Assembly (NCBI RefSeq): GCF_016463975.1
Contig: NZ_JAEMNX010000009.1
Coordinates: 62,001-126,000, forward strand
Length of the DNA stretch: 64,000 nt
Origin: Marinomonas transparens
GTDB taxonomy: Bacteria; Pseudomonadota; Gammaproteobacteria; Pseudomonadales; Marinomonadaceae
Direction of reading: 5' to 3'
Each line of letters opens with the position of its first letter. The stretch's first letter is position 1. Below are positions 53,430 to 62,836 of this stretch, in pieces. Position numbers and translations under genes: made by a program. Below the pieces are notes generated by a model, which was given only the letters and a program-made list of their open reading frames with translations, searched no databases and was not told the DNA's origin.

Positions 53430-53459
53430 AAAAAAGGCCAAGCGCATGCTCAGCCTTTT
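53430..53459 (-). terminator. Intrinsic terminator after trpG
   Basis: On the minus strand AAAAGGC, partly paired inner bases, then GCCTTTTTT, 15 nt past the trpG stop codon. Confidence 0.8.
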
Positions 53460-53474
53460 CGTATTTCTTTTTCA

Positions 53475-54137
53475 TCAAACCTGAAACAAAAAGTTCTTGA
53501 TCAAGTCTTTACCACCTTCGGTAGCAAACGATTCAGGATGGAACTGTATACCTTGAATAGGATATTCCTTATGGCGAATCCCCATTAATTCAAACTCACC
53601 GCCCTTGTGGACCGTCGCTAAATCACTGAAATCCGCTTCTTTCAAATCCCCAACCGATGCCGTCACTTCCAATACATCAGGGAAGCTTTCTGCTTCGGCA
53701 ATGAGCGAGTGATAACGCATCACTTCAAGCTGGTCTGGAATGTCATGGAAGATGCCTTCACCATTGTGGGTAATCGGGCTGGTTTTACCGTGCATGGGTA
53801 AGGGGGCTTTCACTACCTTACCACCGAACACATGGCAAATACCCTGCATGCCAAGACAAACGCCCATCAGTGGAATGGTTTTACCGAATTCCAAAATCAC
53901 CTCGGCACACACACCAAAGTAGGCTTTGTCGTCTGGTGATCCTGGCCCTGGGGAAATAATAATGCGATCTGGTGCCGCTTGACGAATATCGTCTAATGTC
54001 ACTTCGTCGTTACGTTTAACAATCACCTCAAAGGCATCAATCTCACCTTGGCTTTTTTCCGTTTCCAATACTTCGCCAATAAACTGATAAAGGTTGTAAG
54101 TGAAGGAGTCGTAATTGTCGATAATATAAACTTTCAT
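53475..54137 (-). CDS. trpG: Anthranilate synthase glutamine amidotransferase subunit
   Basis: A 220-residue class I glutamine amidotransferase. It begins VYIIDNYDSFTYNLYQ, has ISPGPGSPDD, the nucleophile Cys94 in MGVCLGMQGI, and the His-Glu pair in GIQFHPESFATEGG. It supplies ammonia to TrpE. A PabA-like role in folate synthesis is possible for such subunits, but coupling to trpR and trpE favours tryptophan. Starts 11 nt after trpE. Confidence 0.92.
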   Translation of the reverse strand: MKVYIIDNYDSFTYNLYQFIGEVLETEKSQGEIDAFEVIVKRNDEVTLDDIRQAAPDRIIISPGPGSPDDKAYFGVCAEVILEFGKTIPLMGVCLGMQGICHVFGGKVVKAPLPMHGKTSPITHNGEGIFHDIPDQLEVMRYHSLIAEAESFPDVLEVTASVGDLKEADFSDLATVHKGGEFELMGIRHKEYPIQGIQFHPESFATEGGKDLIKNFLFQV

Positions 54138-54148
54138 GTCACCTTCCC

Positions 54149-55582
54149 TTAAACCTTATCTTGAGTATTAGCGGGTGCGAAGCTGTCTAACACACGTTTC
54201 GTGCCGGCAAACTTACGCTGAATTTCTTCGTATTCGTCTTCCGCATTAGAATCGAAAACATTGCCGCCACAGGTTTGCACATAAGCCTTGTTGCCATTAG
54301 CAAAAACCGTACGGATCGGAATTGCGAACATACAATCCCCATTAAAAGAGAACTGACCCACCGCGCCACCGTATGGGCCACGACCGTCATTTTCTAAATC
54401 ATCAATAATCTTCATGGCTTCAATTTTCGGTGCGCCCGTTAAAGTTCCGGCAGGGAAGTTACTGGCTAATGCGGAGAACATGTCATGATCTTCCGCCATA
54501 ATGCCAACAATTTCGCTAGAAATATGCTGAACGTGACTAAAACGTTTAATGTCCATCAAACTGCGCACTTTCACCGTACCAAAACGTGCCACACGACCAA
54601 TATCATTACGATGCAAATCAACAATCATATTATGTTCAGCAATTTCTTTCGGATCATTCAACAAAGCACGCGCCAATGCCGTATCTTCTTTTGCGTCCAC
54701 ACCTCGTTTCGCTGTGCCTGCCAGAGGGAAGGTTTCCATTTCCCCTTGACGTACACGGAACAATAACTCAGGGCTTGCGCCAATCACTTTTTGCTCACCA
54801 AACTTGATGTAATACATTTGTGGGGAAGGGTTCACTTCACGCAGTTGCTCATACAAATTAATGGTATCGCCTTCCATGTCGAACCATTTTTTGAACCCCA
54901 CTTCACACTGGAAAATTTTACCGTCCACTATGTCTTGCTTTACCTTAGCCACCGCATCGGCATGGTTGGTTTTTGTCATGGATTCACCTATTGGTGTCAC
55001 CACGAATGAACCGTTTTCTGGTGTAGGTTCCACCATCATTTGATTAACAAGCTCCACGCGATTACCCGAGCCATTGGCATGCGAGTCTTCATAGTAGAAA
55101 TAAATTACTTCACCCGTCATTTTGTCTAAGATCAGGCCATCTTTGTACAAGCCAAAGCGGAAAGCATCGAACATCTCACTGGCTTGCAAGTCCAAGCTCG
55201 GTTCAAAGTAATTCATACTGTCGTAACCAATATAACCCGTTAGGCCACCAGCAAACCCGCGCGATAAAATATTCTGCGGCACGATGCTGCGTAGCAGATA
55301 ATACGGATTATCGGATTCATAAGACTCCGTGCTGCCATCACGTTCTTGAATAAACAGCTGCTTGCCTTCCGCCCAGATCAATTTTTCAGGATCAAAACCA
55401 ATAATCGAATGGCGGGAAATAAAACTCTCTTCACCAAGGGATTCCAACATGAAACAGTGATCAAAACGCTTTTCGACCTTTTTAAATAAATCAAAAAAAT
55501 CACAATCGGAACTGATGGTAATGTACTTAGGTTTACGCGGCAGGCGAATACGCTCTGGCTTTTTATTGTTTTGTTGACTCAT
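54149..55582 (-). CDS. trpE: Anthranilate synthase component I
   Basis: A 477-residue chorismate-using enzyme. The N-terminal FMLESLGEE matches the LLES motif that binds feedback-inhibiting tryptophan; the catalytic half shows [56 protein letters not shown] and [15 protein letters not shown]. It makes anthranilate from chorismate with TrpG. The start overlaps the trpR stop by 4 nt. No trpD, trpC or other pathway genes follow, so the unit is split from the rest of the pathway. Confidence 0.9.
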   Translation of the reverse strand: MSQQNNKKPERIRLPRKPKYITISSDCDFFDLFKKVEKRFDHCFMLESLGEESFISRHSIIGFDPEKLIWAEGKQLFIQERDGSTESYESDNPYYLLRSIVPQNILSRGFAGGLTGYIGYDSMNYFEPSLDLQASEMFDAFRFGLYKDGLILDKMTGEVIYFYYEDSHANGSGNRVELVNQMMVEPTPENGSFVVTPIGESMTKTNHADAVAKVKQDIVDGKIFQCEVGFKKWFDMEGDTINLYEQLREVNPSPQMYYIKFGEQKVIGASPELLFRVRQGEMETFPLAGTAKRGVDAKEDTALARALLNDPKEIAEHNMIVDLHRNDIGRVARFGTVKVRSLMDIKRFSHVQHISSEIVGIMAEDHDMFSALASNFPAGTLTGAPKIEAMKIIDDLENDGRGPYGGAVGQFSFNGDCMFAIPIRTVFANGNKAYVQTCGGNVFDSNAEDEYEEIQRKFAGTKRVLDSFAPANTQDKV

Positions 55583-55809
55583 GACTCATTCATTTCCTTT
55601 AATGCTCGGGAACCACGGGTCACCGTGGCAATCCCCACTCCCAATTGTTTGGCAATATCCCGTTGTGGCACACCTTGCTCCAACAGAGAAAATATTTGCA
55701 ACCTATGCTGCATCTCATTGATTTCATTTGGTGTTAGCAGCGCCTTTAAACGCTTCTCTAACATCTCATCGTCATCGGCTTGTGTTAAAAACTGGATCAA
55801 GTCCTGCAT
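55579..55809 (-). CDS. trpR: Trp repressor-family regulator, short
   Basis: A 76-residue TrpR-family protein. Residues 20-70 match the TrpR core: LLTPNEINEMQHRLQIFSLLEQG, then the HTH QRDIAKQLGVGIATVTRGSRALKE, with the conserved GxGIATxTRGS. E. coli TrpR is 108 residues; this one lacks most of the C-terminal helix and has a short N terminus. It is the first gene of trpR-trpE-trpG, overlapping trpE by 4 nt, so it probably represses its own operon with tryptophan as co-repressor. Confidence 0.88.
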   Translation of the reverse strand: MQDLIQFLTQADDDEMLEKRLKALLTPNEINEMQHRLQIFSLLEQGVPQRDIAKQLGVGIATVTRGSRALKEMNES

Positions 55810-55866
55810 AAAATCGACTCTCTCGTCGTCTTGCTTTTATGATTGGATAAAAGCTTATGTATTCAC

Positions 55867-55876
55867 GTACTAGTAC
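55867..55876 (-). promoter_or_regulatory. Candidate TrpR operator
   Basis: The palindrome GTACTAGTAC, with the CTAG core of trp operators (consensus GTACTAGTTAACTAGTAC), lies 58 nt before trpR. On the minus strand a TATATT at 55879-55884 could be the -10 box just ahead of it. Confidence 0.55.
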
Positions 55877-55936
55877 AATATAGATTTTTTGATTTTTAAT
55901 CAACGCATAAATTTTATGGAAAGAATTAAAATAGAG

Positions 55937-55954
55937 GTTATCATTAATGATAAC
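55937..55954 (+). promoter_or_regulatory. Palindromic operator of the fused toxin-antitoxin gene
   Basis: A perfect 18-bp palindrome GTTATCATTAATGATAAC ends 15 nt before the start codon. Type II antitoxins with HTH domains usually bind such a repeat to repress their own operon. Confidence 0.7.
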
Positions 55955-55969
55955 AGCCAGGAGGGAACC

Positions 55970-56563
55970 ATGAGCTGGAAAATACATTTTTATGACGGCG
56001 TAGAAGATTCCATTCTTACCATGCCACCAAAAATTCAAGCACGGATGATCAAGCTCTTAGAGCTGATGGAAAAACATGGAGCAAACCTTGGCCCACCTCA
56101 CACAGAATCAATGGGGGATGGTCTTTTTGAAATTCGAGCCAAAGCGAAAGAAGGCATTGGCCGTGGTTTATTTTGCTACTTAAAAGGCCAACAAATATTT
56201 GTATTACACGCCTTTGTGAAGAAATCACAAAAGACGCCAAAGCGAGAATTAAACCTAGCAAAAGGTTCAGTCACTATGAGTTTACAAAATTTAAAAGAAC
56301 GAGCGCTAAAAAATAAAGAAGTACATACGGAATATGAAAGGCTCGAAAGTGAGTTCGCTTTTATTGACCAACTTCTTTCTATGCGTAAACAAGCTGGTTT
56401 AACTCAAGAGCAACTAGCAATGCGTATGCACACTCAAAAAAGCAATATCAGTCGGTTAGAACGCGGCAACGCCAACCCAAGCTGGGCAACATTGCTAAAA
56501 TACGCCAATGCTTGTGGTTTTGAACTTAGCCTGACATCACACAAAATGCCAAATGACACCTGA
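55970..56563 (+). CDS. Fused HigB-type (Gp49/DUF891) toxin and XRE antitoxin in one ORF
   Basis: A 197-residue protein. Residues 1-98 read as a RelE-superfamily Gp49-like toxin (WKIHFYDG; SMGDGLFEIRAKAKEGIGRGLFCY; FVLHAFVKKSQKTPKRELNLAK). Residue 103 is Met, starting MSLQNLKERALKN, the usual beginning of a separate XRE antitoxin, whose HTH lies at about 138-192 (AGLTQEQLAMRM, KSNISRLERGNANPSW). Normally these are two adjacent genes; here no stop codon lies between. The ATG at 55970 has a strong AGGAGG; an ATG at 56276 could still give free antitoxin. The first gene begins after a palindromic operator, and the locus neighbours trpR divergently. Confidence 0.8.
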   Translation: MSWKIHFYDGVEDSILTMPPKIQARMIKLLELMEKHGANLGPPHTESMGDGLFEIRAKAKEGIGRGLFCYLKGQQIFVLHAFVKKSQKTPKRELNLAKGSVTMSLQNLKERALKNKEVHTEYERLESEFAFIDQLLSMRKQAGLTQEQLAMRMHTQKSNISRLERGNANPSWATLLKYANACGFELSLTSHKMPNDT

Positions 56564-56602
56564 AAACAGATCTTAGACTTCAAAGAACAGAGGTTATGAA
56601 AA

Positions 56603-56770
56603 ATGAGTTTCTACGAAGAATTAAAAGAATCTCTAGAGCAAGCCATCGCCATACACAACGAACGACAACTCATCAAGGAAATCAAAATTGCAGAGCTGCA
56701 ATTATCTAAAGAGCAAGGCACATCAAACCAAGAGGCAAAAAAGATCATTCTAAGGCGCTTAAAAAAATAA
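56603..56770 (+). CDS. Small helical protein after the toxin-antitoxin gene, 55 residues
   Basis: Reads MSFYEELKESLEQAIAIHNERQ and continues as a charged helix ending IILRRLKK. The opening resembles the N terminus of some XRE antitoxins (YEELKxxLEQAIA), but the HTH is missing. AGAGG lies 10 nt upstream. It starts 39 nt after the fused gene and may be part of the same transcript; it could be a relic of another antitoxin or a short accessory. Function unknown. Confidence 0.55.
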   Translation: MSFYEELKESLEQAIAIHNERQLIKEIKIAELQLSKEQGTSNQEAKKIILRRLKK

Positions 56771-56800
56771 ATTTCTCATCGCCCCTATCGGTACACCAAT

Positions 56801-57088
56801 ATGATCACTCGATTTTTCCGTGTTGAAATCCATCCAGAATACCGCGAGGAGTTTGAAGTCAAATTCCGCAGTTTATCGGTAGGCGCGTTGGAAGCTCAAG
56901 ATGGCTGTGTGTCTATTGAGATTGGCTTTCCCGTTGAATCTAACCCGAATGAATACGCCATGGTGTCTAAATGGCAAAGCAAAGATAAGCTGGTTGCATT
57001 TCTAGGAGAAGATTGGCACAAAGCCTTTATTCCTGAAGGCATGGAAAAGTACGCCAAGCAGTATTCGGTTCATCATTATGAGGTTTAA
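56801..57088 (+). CDS. Antibiotic biosynthesis monooxygenase (ABM) domain protein
   Basis: A 95-residue ferredoxin-like ABM protein (MITRFFRVEIHPEYREEFE; LEAQDGCVSIEIGFPVE; YAMVSKWQSKDKLVAFLGEDWHKAF). Such proteins are small dimers acting as cofactor-free oxygenases or of unknown role. A hairpin follows its stop. Confidence 0.82.
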   Translation: MITRFFRVEIHPEYREEFEVKFRSLSVGALEAQDGCVSIEIGFPVESNPNEYAMVSKWQSKDKLVAFLGEDWHKAFIPEGMEKYAKQYSVHHYEV

Positions 57089-57114
57089 AATCATACTTCC
57101 TGATTCCACCAGTA

Positions 57115-57145
57115 AAACGTCGCTTTTACCATCAAAGTGACGTTT
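57115..57145 (+). terminator. Terminator-like hairpin after the ABM gene
   Basis: Stem AAACGTC-G-CTTT / AAAG-T-GACGTTT with a 7-nt loop, followed by ATTCGTTTTC. Confidence 0.6.
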
Positions 57146-57228
57146 ATTCGTTTTCTAACTTGGCTATCAAATCTGTCTCTAGTACTTTCTGTGCATTGTT
57201 AAAGATCACTAAAACAAGGCCTTTTTTT

Positions 57229-57540
57229 ATGACATTCATCAAAGCCAAAGACTTCACAGCAGATCGTGCTTGGGGCGCGTTAGACATTGCCAATATGAGT
57301 GGTGTCACGACTCGCCTACACTGGACAGATCAGCCCTATAAATGGCACATCAATGACGGGGAAGAAGTGTTTGTGGTGTTAGATGGCGAGGTAAATATGC
57401 ACTATCGAAAAAATGGTGAAGAACATATTCAATTAATGACGGTTGGAGATATTTTCTTCGCAGCGGTCGGTACAGAACATGTTGCACACCCTATTGGTGA
57501 AGCGCGTATTTTAGTAATCGAAAAAGAAGGCAGTGTTTAA
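57229..57540 (+). CDS. Small cupin-domain protein
   Basis: A 103-residue single-domain cupin. Motif 1 appears as KWHINDGEEVFVVLDGEVNMHYR, and motif 2 as GDIFFAAVGTEHVAHPIGEARIL. Metal ligands are plausible (His, Glu, His). The ATG at 57229 follows AAGG; the frame opens 23 codons earlier without conservation. Function unknown. Confidence 0.82.
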   Translation: MTFIKAKDFTADRAWGALDIANMSGVTTRLHWTDQPYKWHINDGEEVFVVLDGEVNMHYRKNGEEHIQLMTVGDIFFAAVGTEHVAHPIGEARILVIEKEGSV

Positions 57541-57661
57541 GTAATCACTTTACACACTAAATGACACATATTTTTATTCCCCTGTAATACCTTGCCCTTC
57601 TGTCACGTCTAATCCCTGTATTCACTTTTCATCACCGACTTACATTAAAAAAGGCAAACAC

Positions 57662-58048
57662 ATGGGCATTGTCGTCACGGTTTTTATGATTCTCATTTTA
57701 CTCTTATCAGTACCGAATCCATTGCTACAAAGGTTACAAAAATACCAAGGTGAAATCGCTCTATGGGCTTTTTTGGCAGGACTATGGAATGTAGCTTGGT
57801 ATGGTTTACAACACATGGGCGAATTTTGGGGAAATGCGGCATTAATCTCAGGCCTGTTGATGCTCTTTCACAGTTTGCCATTGCTTAACCCCACCTCTTG
57901 GCCTGAGCGTTTAAAACTTCCTATGTTAAAAATTCAGCAAGCGAGACTTCGATTTCCTCACCTTTTAAATGCTTCAGGAATAGCCGCTCTGGCCGCTTGC
58001 GCCTGTCTTTATGCTTACACTTTAATCATGCTAAACCTGAATGGTTAG
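57662..58048 (+). CDS. Hypothetical inner-membrane protein, 128 residues
   Basis: Three to four predicted helices (about 3-20, 31-52, 56-75 and 103-124), with a basic loop WPERLKLPMLKIQQARLRFPHLL between the third and fourth. A WNVAWYGLQHMGEFWGNAALISGL stretch is distinctive. I cannot name the family. It is separate from the sulfate operon downstream by 168 nt, which contains no gene. Confidence 0.6.
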   Translation: MGIVVTVFMILILLLSVPNPLLQRLQKYQGEIALWAFLAGLWNVAWYGLQHMGEFWGNAALISGLLMLFHSLPLLNPTSWPERLKLPMLKIQQARLRFPHLLNASGIAALAACACLYAYTLIMLNLNG

Positions 58049-58216
58049 CACCAAAAAAATACAATCGATAGAAAATATACCAACTGGACAAATTGATATA
58101 AATTTAACCCACAGCGTATATTTCAAATAAGTCTATAGATCGATGTTGTAATAACTAAAACTTTTAAGTAACCTTCACCCTTATTAAGAATCATTGTTAT
58201 ATACACCGAGGATACT

Positions 58217-59230
58217 ATGAAAGCTAAGCCACGTTTCTTTAAAGCCGTTATTGGCACTTTGCTGTTAAGCGGCGCCGTTCAAGCGTCGGCTGCGGATCAA
58301 ACTATTCTGAATACTTCTTACGACATCGCGCGTGAATTATTCGCTACCTATAACCCAACGTTCGAAAAACACTGGTTAGAAAAAACCGGGAAAACCATAG
58401 AAATCAAACAATCTCACGCAGGCTCTTCAAAACAAGCCAATGCCATTATGAACGGTTTGCAAGCAGACGTAGTGACATTCAACCAAGTCACTGACGTGCA
58501 AGTCTTGCATGACAAAGGCAAAATGATCCCTGCGGATTGGAAGAAAGAATTCCCCAACGCCAGTTCACCTTATTACTCAACAACGGCGTTTCTTGTTCGT
58601 AAAGGCAACCCAAAGAACATTCAAAGCTGGGGCGACCTAGCGCGTAAAGATGTGGCTTTAGTTTTCCCTAACCCTAAAACATCGGGTAATGGTCGTTACA
58701 CTTACCTAGCCGCTTTCGGTTATGCGCAAAATACCTTTGGCAAAAACAACGAAACGAAAATCGATGAATTTCTAAGCACCTTCCTTAAAAACGTCTCTGT
58801 TTTTGATACGGGTGGCCGTGGCGCAACGACAACTTTCGTTGAGCGTGGCATAGGTGATGTATTGATTACCTTTGAATCGGAAGTCAACAATATCCGTAAC
58901 CAGTACGGTGCAGATAAATATGAAGTAGTGGTGCCTAAAACCTCTATCTTGGCGGAATTCCCTGTGGCTGTTGTCGCGAAAAATGCGAAAAAGCACGGTA
59001 CTGAAGAAGTGTCTCATGAGTATCTAAACTACTTGTACAGTGAAGCATCTCAACGTCTTCTTGCAGGTTTTAACTACCGCATCCATAACGATGTGGTAAA
59101 AGCAGAGTTTGCCGATAAGTTCCCAGAAGTGACATTGCTAACTGTAGAAGAGATTGCCGGTGGCTGGCCAAAAGCGACCAAAGAAATCTTCAAAAATGGC
59201 GGTAAACTGGATCAACTTCAACGCCGTTAA
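58217..59230 (+). CDS. sbp: Sulfate-binding periplasmic protein
   Basis: A 337-residue exported protein with signal peptide (cleavage near VQASAAD). Sbp/CysP motifs: [70 protein letters not shown], and [26 protein letters not shown]. It binds sulfate or thiosulfate for CysTWA. Followed by a terminator-like hairpin before cysT, giving more binding protein than permease. A CysB-type activator is expected but no site was defined. Confidence 0.94.
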   Translation: MKAKPRFFKAVIGTLLLSGAVQASAADQTILNTSYDIARELFATYNPTFEKHWLEKTGKTIEIKQSHAGSSKQANAIMNGLQADVVTFNQVTDVQVLHDKGKMIPADWKKEFPNASSPYYSTTAFLVRKGNPKNIQSWGDLARKDVALVFPNPKTSGNGRYTYLAAFGYAQNTFGKNNETKIDEFLSTFLKNVSVFDTGGRGATTTFVERGIGDVLITFESEVNNIRNQYGADKYEVVVPKTSILAEFPVAVVAKNAKKHGTEEVSHEYLNYLYSEASQRLLAGFNYRIHNDVVKAEFADKFPEVTLLTVEEIAGGWPKATKEIFKNGGKLDQLQRR

Positions 59231-59250
59231 TTGTTAGAATAGGTTATCAG

Positions 59251-59279
59251 AAAGCCGAACATGGTCAGTGTTCGGCTTT
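59251..59279 (+). terminator. Hairpin between sbp and cysT
   Basis: An 11-bp stem (59251-59261 with 59269-59279) followed by TTTCC. A partial terminator is likely, as the downstream cysTWA genes need read-through or their own promoter. Confidence 0.8.
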
Positions 59280-59305
59280 TTCCGTCTATTAAAAGAGAAG
59301 TAATC

Positions 59306-60163
59306 ATGGCAACCAACCTTAGCGTCGACCACCCTCGTCCTCGCCATAAACGGGTATTACCCGGACTAGGCTTGAGTCTAGGCACCTCTTTGTTGTTTAT
59401 CAGTTTGATCATGTTGCTGCCAATGGCAGGCTTGGTTATGCAAACCGCCGATATGGGTTGGGAACAATATTGGAGTGTTATCAGTGATGAACGTGTGGTT
59501 GCCAGTTACAAAGTCACCCTGTGGGCCGCATTCATTGCCTCTATTTTTAATGGCTTTTTAGGGTTGCTTTTAGCTTGGGTGTTAGTGCGTTACGAATTTC
59601 CCGGTCGTCGTATTTTAGACGCCCTTGTTGATTTACCTTTTGCGTTACCCACTGCAGTAGCAGGTATCACCTTAGCCACCTTATATGCACAAAATGGTTG
59701 GTATGGCTCAATACTAGAAAGTTTGGGCATTAAAGTTGCCTATACGCCTGTGGGCATTGTATTGGCGATGGCTTTTACCAGTATTCCCTTTGTCGTACGC
59801 ACCGTTCAACCCGTATTAGAAGAACTCTCACCTGAAGAGGAAGAAGCGGGTATGACACTCGGCGCTTCCGATTGGGCGGTATTTCGTCGGGTAATATTCC
59901 CCGCCCTTTGGCCTGCATTAATGACAGGCGTGGCCTTGTCATTCACTCGAAGCTTAGGCGAGTTTGGCGCAGTGATCTTTATTGCTGGCAACATGCCTTA
60001 TGTGAGTGAAATCACCTCATTAATGATCTTTGTGAGCTTACAAGAATTCGATTTCCCAGCGGCGAGCGCCATTGCCTCTGTGGTGTTAATGGCCTCTTTG
60101 GTGCTCTTGTTCGCAATTAACTTATGGCAAGCGCGTTATTTACGCCGCTTGCACGGACGCTAA
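59306..60163 (+). CDS. cysT: Sulfate ABC transporter permease CysT
   Basis: About 285 residues and six helices. Motifs: VRYEFPGRRILDALVDLPFALPTAVAGITLATLYAQ, VRTVQPVLEELSPEEEEAGMTLGAS with the EAA loop, and FTRSLGEFGAVIFIAGN. The ATG at 59306 (AGAAG upstream) is chosen because the ORF start at 59261 falls inside the terminator stem. Pairs with CysW. Confidence 0.93.
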   Translation: MATNLSVDHPRPRHKRVLPGLGLSLGTSLLFISLIMLLPMAGLVMQTADMGWEQYWSVISDERVVASYKVTLWAAFIASIFNGFLGLLLAWVLVRYEFPGRRILDALVDLPFALPTAVAGITLATLYAQNGWYGSILESLGIKVAYTPVGIVLAMAFTSIPFVVRTVQPVLEELSPEEEEAGMTLGASDWAVFRRVIFPALWPALMTGVALSFTRSLGEFGAVIFIAGNMPYVSEITSLMIFVSLQEFDFPAASAIASVVLMASLVLLFAINLWQARYLRRLHGR

Positions 60164-60174
60164 GGAGCATCGCC

Positions 60175-61047
60175 ATGTCTGGAAACAAACATAAAATGCG
60201 CGTGGGTGATAGCCCTTGGGTTCGACGAACGCTGATCGGCCTAACCCTATTTTTAACCTTTATCTTATTGGTCGTACCGCTGTTTAGCATTTTCCAACAA
60301 GCCTTTATGAAAGGGGCGGAACATTACTTTACCAGTTTGGTAGAGGCTGACACCTTACATGCTATTGGCTTAACCCTTGTTGTTGCTGCGTTAACCGTAC
60401 CGATCAATTTAGTGTTCGGCGTGATGTTGGCATGGGCAGTCACACGTTTTGAATTCCCCGGTCGCAAAATTCTCATGACCTTATTGGACATTCCCTTTGC
60501 CATGTCGCCCGTGGTTGCCGGTCTGCTTTACCTTTTGCTATACGGCAACAATGGTTGGATAGGCTCATGGCTCTACGATCAAGACATTCAGCTAATGTTT
60601 GCTTGGCCGGGTATCGTTATGGTTACCGTATTCGTTACTTGCCCTTTTGTGGCCCGTGAATTGATTCCACTCATGCAGCAACAAGGCCGAGAAGATGAAG
60701 AAGCGGCGGTTATCCTAGGCGCATCAGGTTGGCAACTTTTCCGTAGAGTAACGCTACCAAACATCAAATGGGCACTGATCTACGGCGTAATATTAACCAA
60801 TGCACGAGCCGTTGGTGAATTTGGTGCCGTGTCTGTGGTGTCGGGCAATATCCGTGGTGAAACCAATACCTTACCTCTGCATGTTCAATTGCAATACGAG
60901 GATTATCAAGCCGCCGCCGCGTTTGCCAGTGCATCATTGTTAGCCATGATCGCTCTTATTACCCTCCTGTTCAAAGCCTTTGTAGAGTGGCGTCAGGAAC
61001 GAAGCTTAAAAATTGAATCCGATAAAGAAAAACAGGTGACACAATGA
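60175..61047 (+). CDS. cysW: Sulfate ABC transporter permease CysW
   Basis: About 290 residues. Landmarks are [31 protein letters not shown], the coupling loop [20 protein letters not shown], and [28 protein letters not shown], specific to CysW. The ATG at 60175 has AAGGAG at 8 nt; upstream codons overlap cysT. Overlaps cysA by 4 nt. Confidence 0.94.
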   Translation: MSGNKHKMRVGDSPWVRRTLIGLTLFLTFILLVVPLFSIFQQAFMKGAEHYFTSLVEADTLHAIGLTLVVAALTVPINLVFGVMLAWAVTRFEFPGRKILMTLLDIPFAMSPVVAGLLYLLLYGNNGWIGSWLYDQDIQLMFAWPGIVMVTVFVTCPFVARELIPLMQQQGREDEEAAVILGASGWQLFRRVTLPNIKWALIYGVILTNARAVGEFGAVSVVSGNIRGETNTLPLHVQLQYEDYQAAAAFASASLLAMIALITLLFKAFVEWRQERSLKIESDKEKQVTQ

Positions 61048-62138
61048 GTATTTTGATTGAAAACATCTCCAAACATTTTGGGCAGTTTCAAGCCTTGTCG
61101 CCTTTATCCTTAAATATCAACGAAGGCGAAATGATCGGTCTACTTGGGCCATCAGGTTCAGGTAAAACAACGCTACTGCGTATTATCGCAGGGCTCGAAG
61201 GCGCAGATACTGGGCGTATTCAGTTTGGTGATCGTGATGTCACCAACCTCCATGTACGTGATCGCCGTGTTGGCTTTGTCTTCCAAAACTATGCGCTTTT
61301 CCGTCATATGACGGTGGCAGATAACGTGGCATTTGGATTAGAAGTCCTACCACGTAAAGAACGCCCAAGCGCGACCGAAATCAAAAAACGCGTGATGCAT
61401 TTATTGGATATGGTGCAACTGGCTCACCTCGCCAACCGCTTCCCATCCCAACTTTCTGGCGGTCAAAAACAACGTATCGCCTTAGCTCGCGCGCTAGCCA
61501 CCCAACCAGAAGTATTATTATTGGATGAGCCATTCGGCGCTTTAGATGCAAAAGTACGTAAAGAACTACGCCGTTGGTTACGGGGTTTACATGATGAATT
61601 AGGCTTTACCAGCGTATTCGTTACCCACGACCAAGAAGAAGCCTTAGAATTATCCGATCGCGTTGTGGTCATGAGCAACGGACACATAGAGCAAATCGAC
61701 CAACCGGGGGCTTTGTACGCATCACCAAACAGCCGTTTTGTGTTCGACTTCCTTGGCAACGTTAATGTCTTTGAAGGCCGCTTCGAAGAAGGGAAATGGC
61801 ACAATGGCATAGCCAACATTGAGCGACCAAACACGGCGGAACCAAAAGACGGTCAGCTATATATTCGCTCTCACGAGTTCTTTGTCTCACCAAGCCCTAC
61901 CGACACAGCTTCTTTGCCACTTCGCATTATTGCGATTAATCCCATTGGTGCAGAAGTACGCTTAGAGTTAACGCCAATTGATTGGAACAGTAACGAGGTT
62001 TGGGAAATAGACCTGCCTCATAAGGCCTTTGATAAAAACTGCTTCGAGAAAGGCCAAACCGTCTATGTCACACCGAAAGCAGGCTACTTCTTTGCCGCGG
62101 ATGCAGAAAAACCAATATTGTTAAATTGGGAACACTAA
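61044..62138 (+). CDS. cysA: Sulfate/thiosulfate ABC transporter ATPase CysA
   Basis: A 364-residue ATPase: Walker [11 protein letters not shown]-loop [21 protein letters not shown], signature [17 protein letters not shown], Walker [13 protein letters not shown], and H-loop [15 protein letters not shown], then a C-terminal TOBE-like regulatory part. Typical CysA length. Starts within the cysW stop (ATGA). Confidence 0.95.
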   Translation: MSILIENISKHFGQFQALSPLSLNINEGEMIGLLGPSGSGKTTLLRIIAGLEGADTGRIQFGDRDVTNLHVRDRRVGFVFQNYALFRHMTVADNVAFGLEVLPRKERPSATEIKKRVMHLLDMVQLAHLANRFPSQLSGGQKQRIALARALATQPEVLLLDEPFGALDAKVRKELRRWLRGLHDELGFTSVFVTHDQEEALELSDRVVVMSNGHIEQIDQPGALYASPNSRFVFDFLGNVNVFEGRFEEGKWHNGIANIERPNTAEPKDGQLYIRSHEFFVSPSPTDTASLPLRIIAINPIGAEVRLELTPIDWNSNEVWEIDLPHKAFDKNCFEKGQTVYVTPKAGYFFAADAEKPILLNWEH

Positions 62139-62148
62139 AGGAGACGTG

Positions 62149-62784
62149 ATGCAGGCTGTTATTTTCGACATGGATGGGTTGTTGATTGATTCCGAGCCTT
62201 TCTGGAAACAAGCCGAGCGGCAGGTCTTTTCTTCTCTTGGTGTCAAAGTCACTCCCGCATTAGCGGAACTTACCGCTGCGATGACCACACGGCAAGTCAC
62301 CGAATTTTGGTATGAACAACAGCCTTGGCAAAACACCTCACTGGCAGACGTAGAACAACAAGTGATTGAGCAAGTAAAATACCTTGTAGAAACACAAGGA
62401 GACGCCATGGCTGGTGTCCACGACTTACTGGCTCACTTGCAACAATCAGGAATCAAAATAGGCCTAGCGACCAACTCGCCAAAAACAATCATTCCCAGTG
62501 TTTTCAAGCGTTTAGAGATTGGGCATTATTTTCAAGCCTACACCTCAGCGGATGAAGTAGCACAAGGCAAACCCGCGCCCGATGTGTATAAACTCACGTT
62601 AGAAAAGCTCAATGCGAATGCTCAGCAATGCATCGCCTTTGAAGACTCCATTGGAGGAATAAAAGCCGCCTTAGCCGCCGGAATGCAGGTTATCGCTGTT
62701 CCCCACCCAGACGAATTCGATCACACCAAATTTGATCTAGCGTCTCACAAGTTAAAAAGCTTAGCTGACTTCGACCGCATTTAG
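62149..62784 (+). CDS. HAD-superfamily sugar phosphatase (HxpB/YniC-like)
   Basis: A 211-residue HAD phosphatase: motif I AVIFDMDGLLIDSEP, motif II IGLATNSP, motif III with QGKPAPDVY, motif IV FEDSIGGIKAALAAGM. The four-helix cap resembles YniC/HxpB (2-deoxyglucose-6-phosphatase) and beta-phosphoglucomutase relatives, so substrate is not certain. It starts 10 nt after cysA with GGAG; co-transcription with the sulfate genes looks incidental. Confidence 0.87.
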   Translation: MQAVIFDMDGLLIDSEPFWKQAERQVFSSLGVKVTPALAELTAAMTTRQVTEFWYEQQPWQNTSLADVEQQVIEQVKYLVETQGDAMAGVHDLLAHLQQSGIKIGLATNSPKTIIPSVFKRLEIGHYFQAYTSADEVAQGKPAPDVYKLTLEKLNANAQQCIAFEDSIGGIKAALAAGMQVIAVPHPDEFDHTKFDLASHKLKSLADFDRI

Positions 62785-62810
62785 GCCATACTCATTAGAA
62801 CAAAATAAAC

Positions 62811-62836
62811 AGTTTCAGGCTGCTACACCTGAAACT
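62811..62836 (-). terminator. Terminator between the HAD phosphatase and hmuV
   Basis: A 9-bp stem AGTTTCAGG / CCTGAAACT with an 8-nt loop, followed on the minus strand by a T-rich run; one arm lies within the last codons of hmuV. Confidence 0.75.

Noticed and set aside
55937..55954. Fur-box reading of the palindrome before the toxin-antitoxin gene
   Set aside because: It shares words with a Fur box but its half-site order differs, and a type II toxin-antitoxin operator is a simpler explanation.
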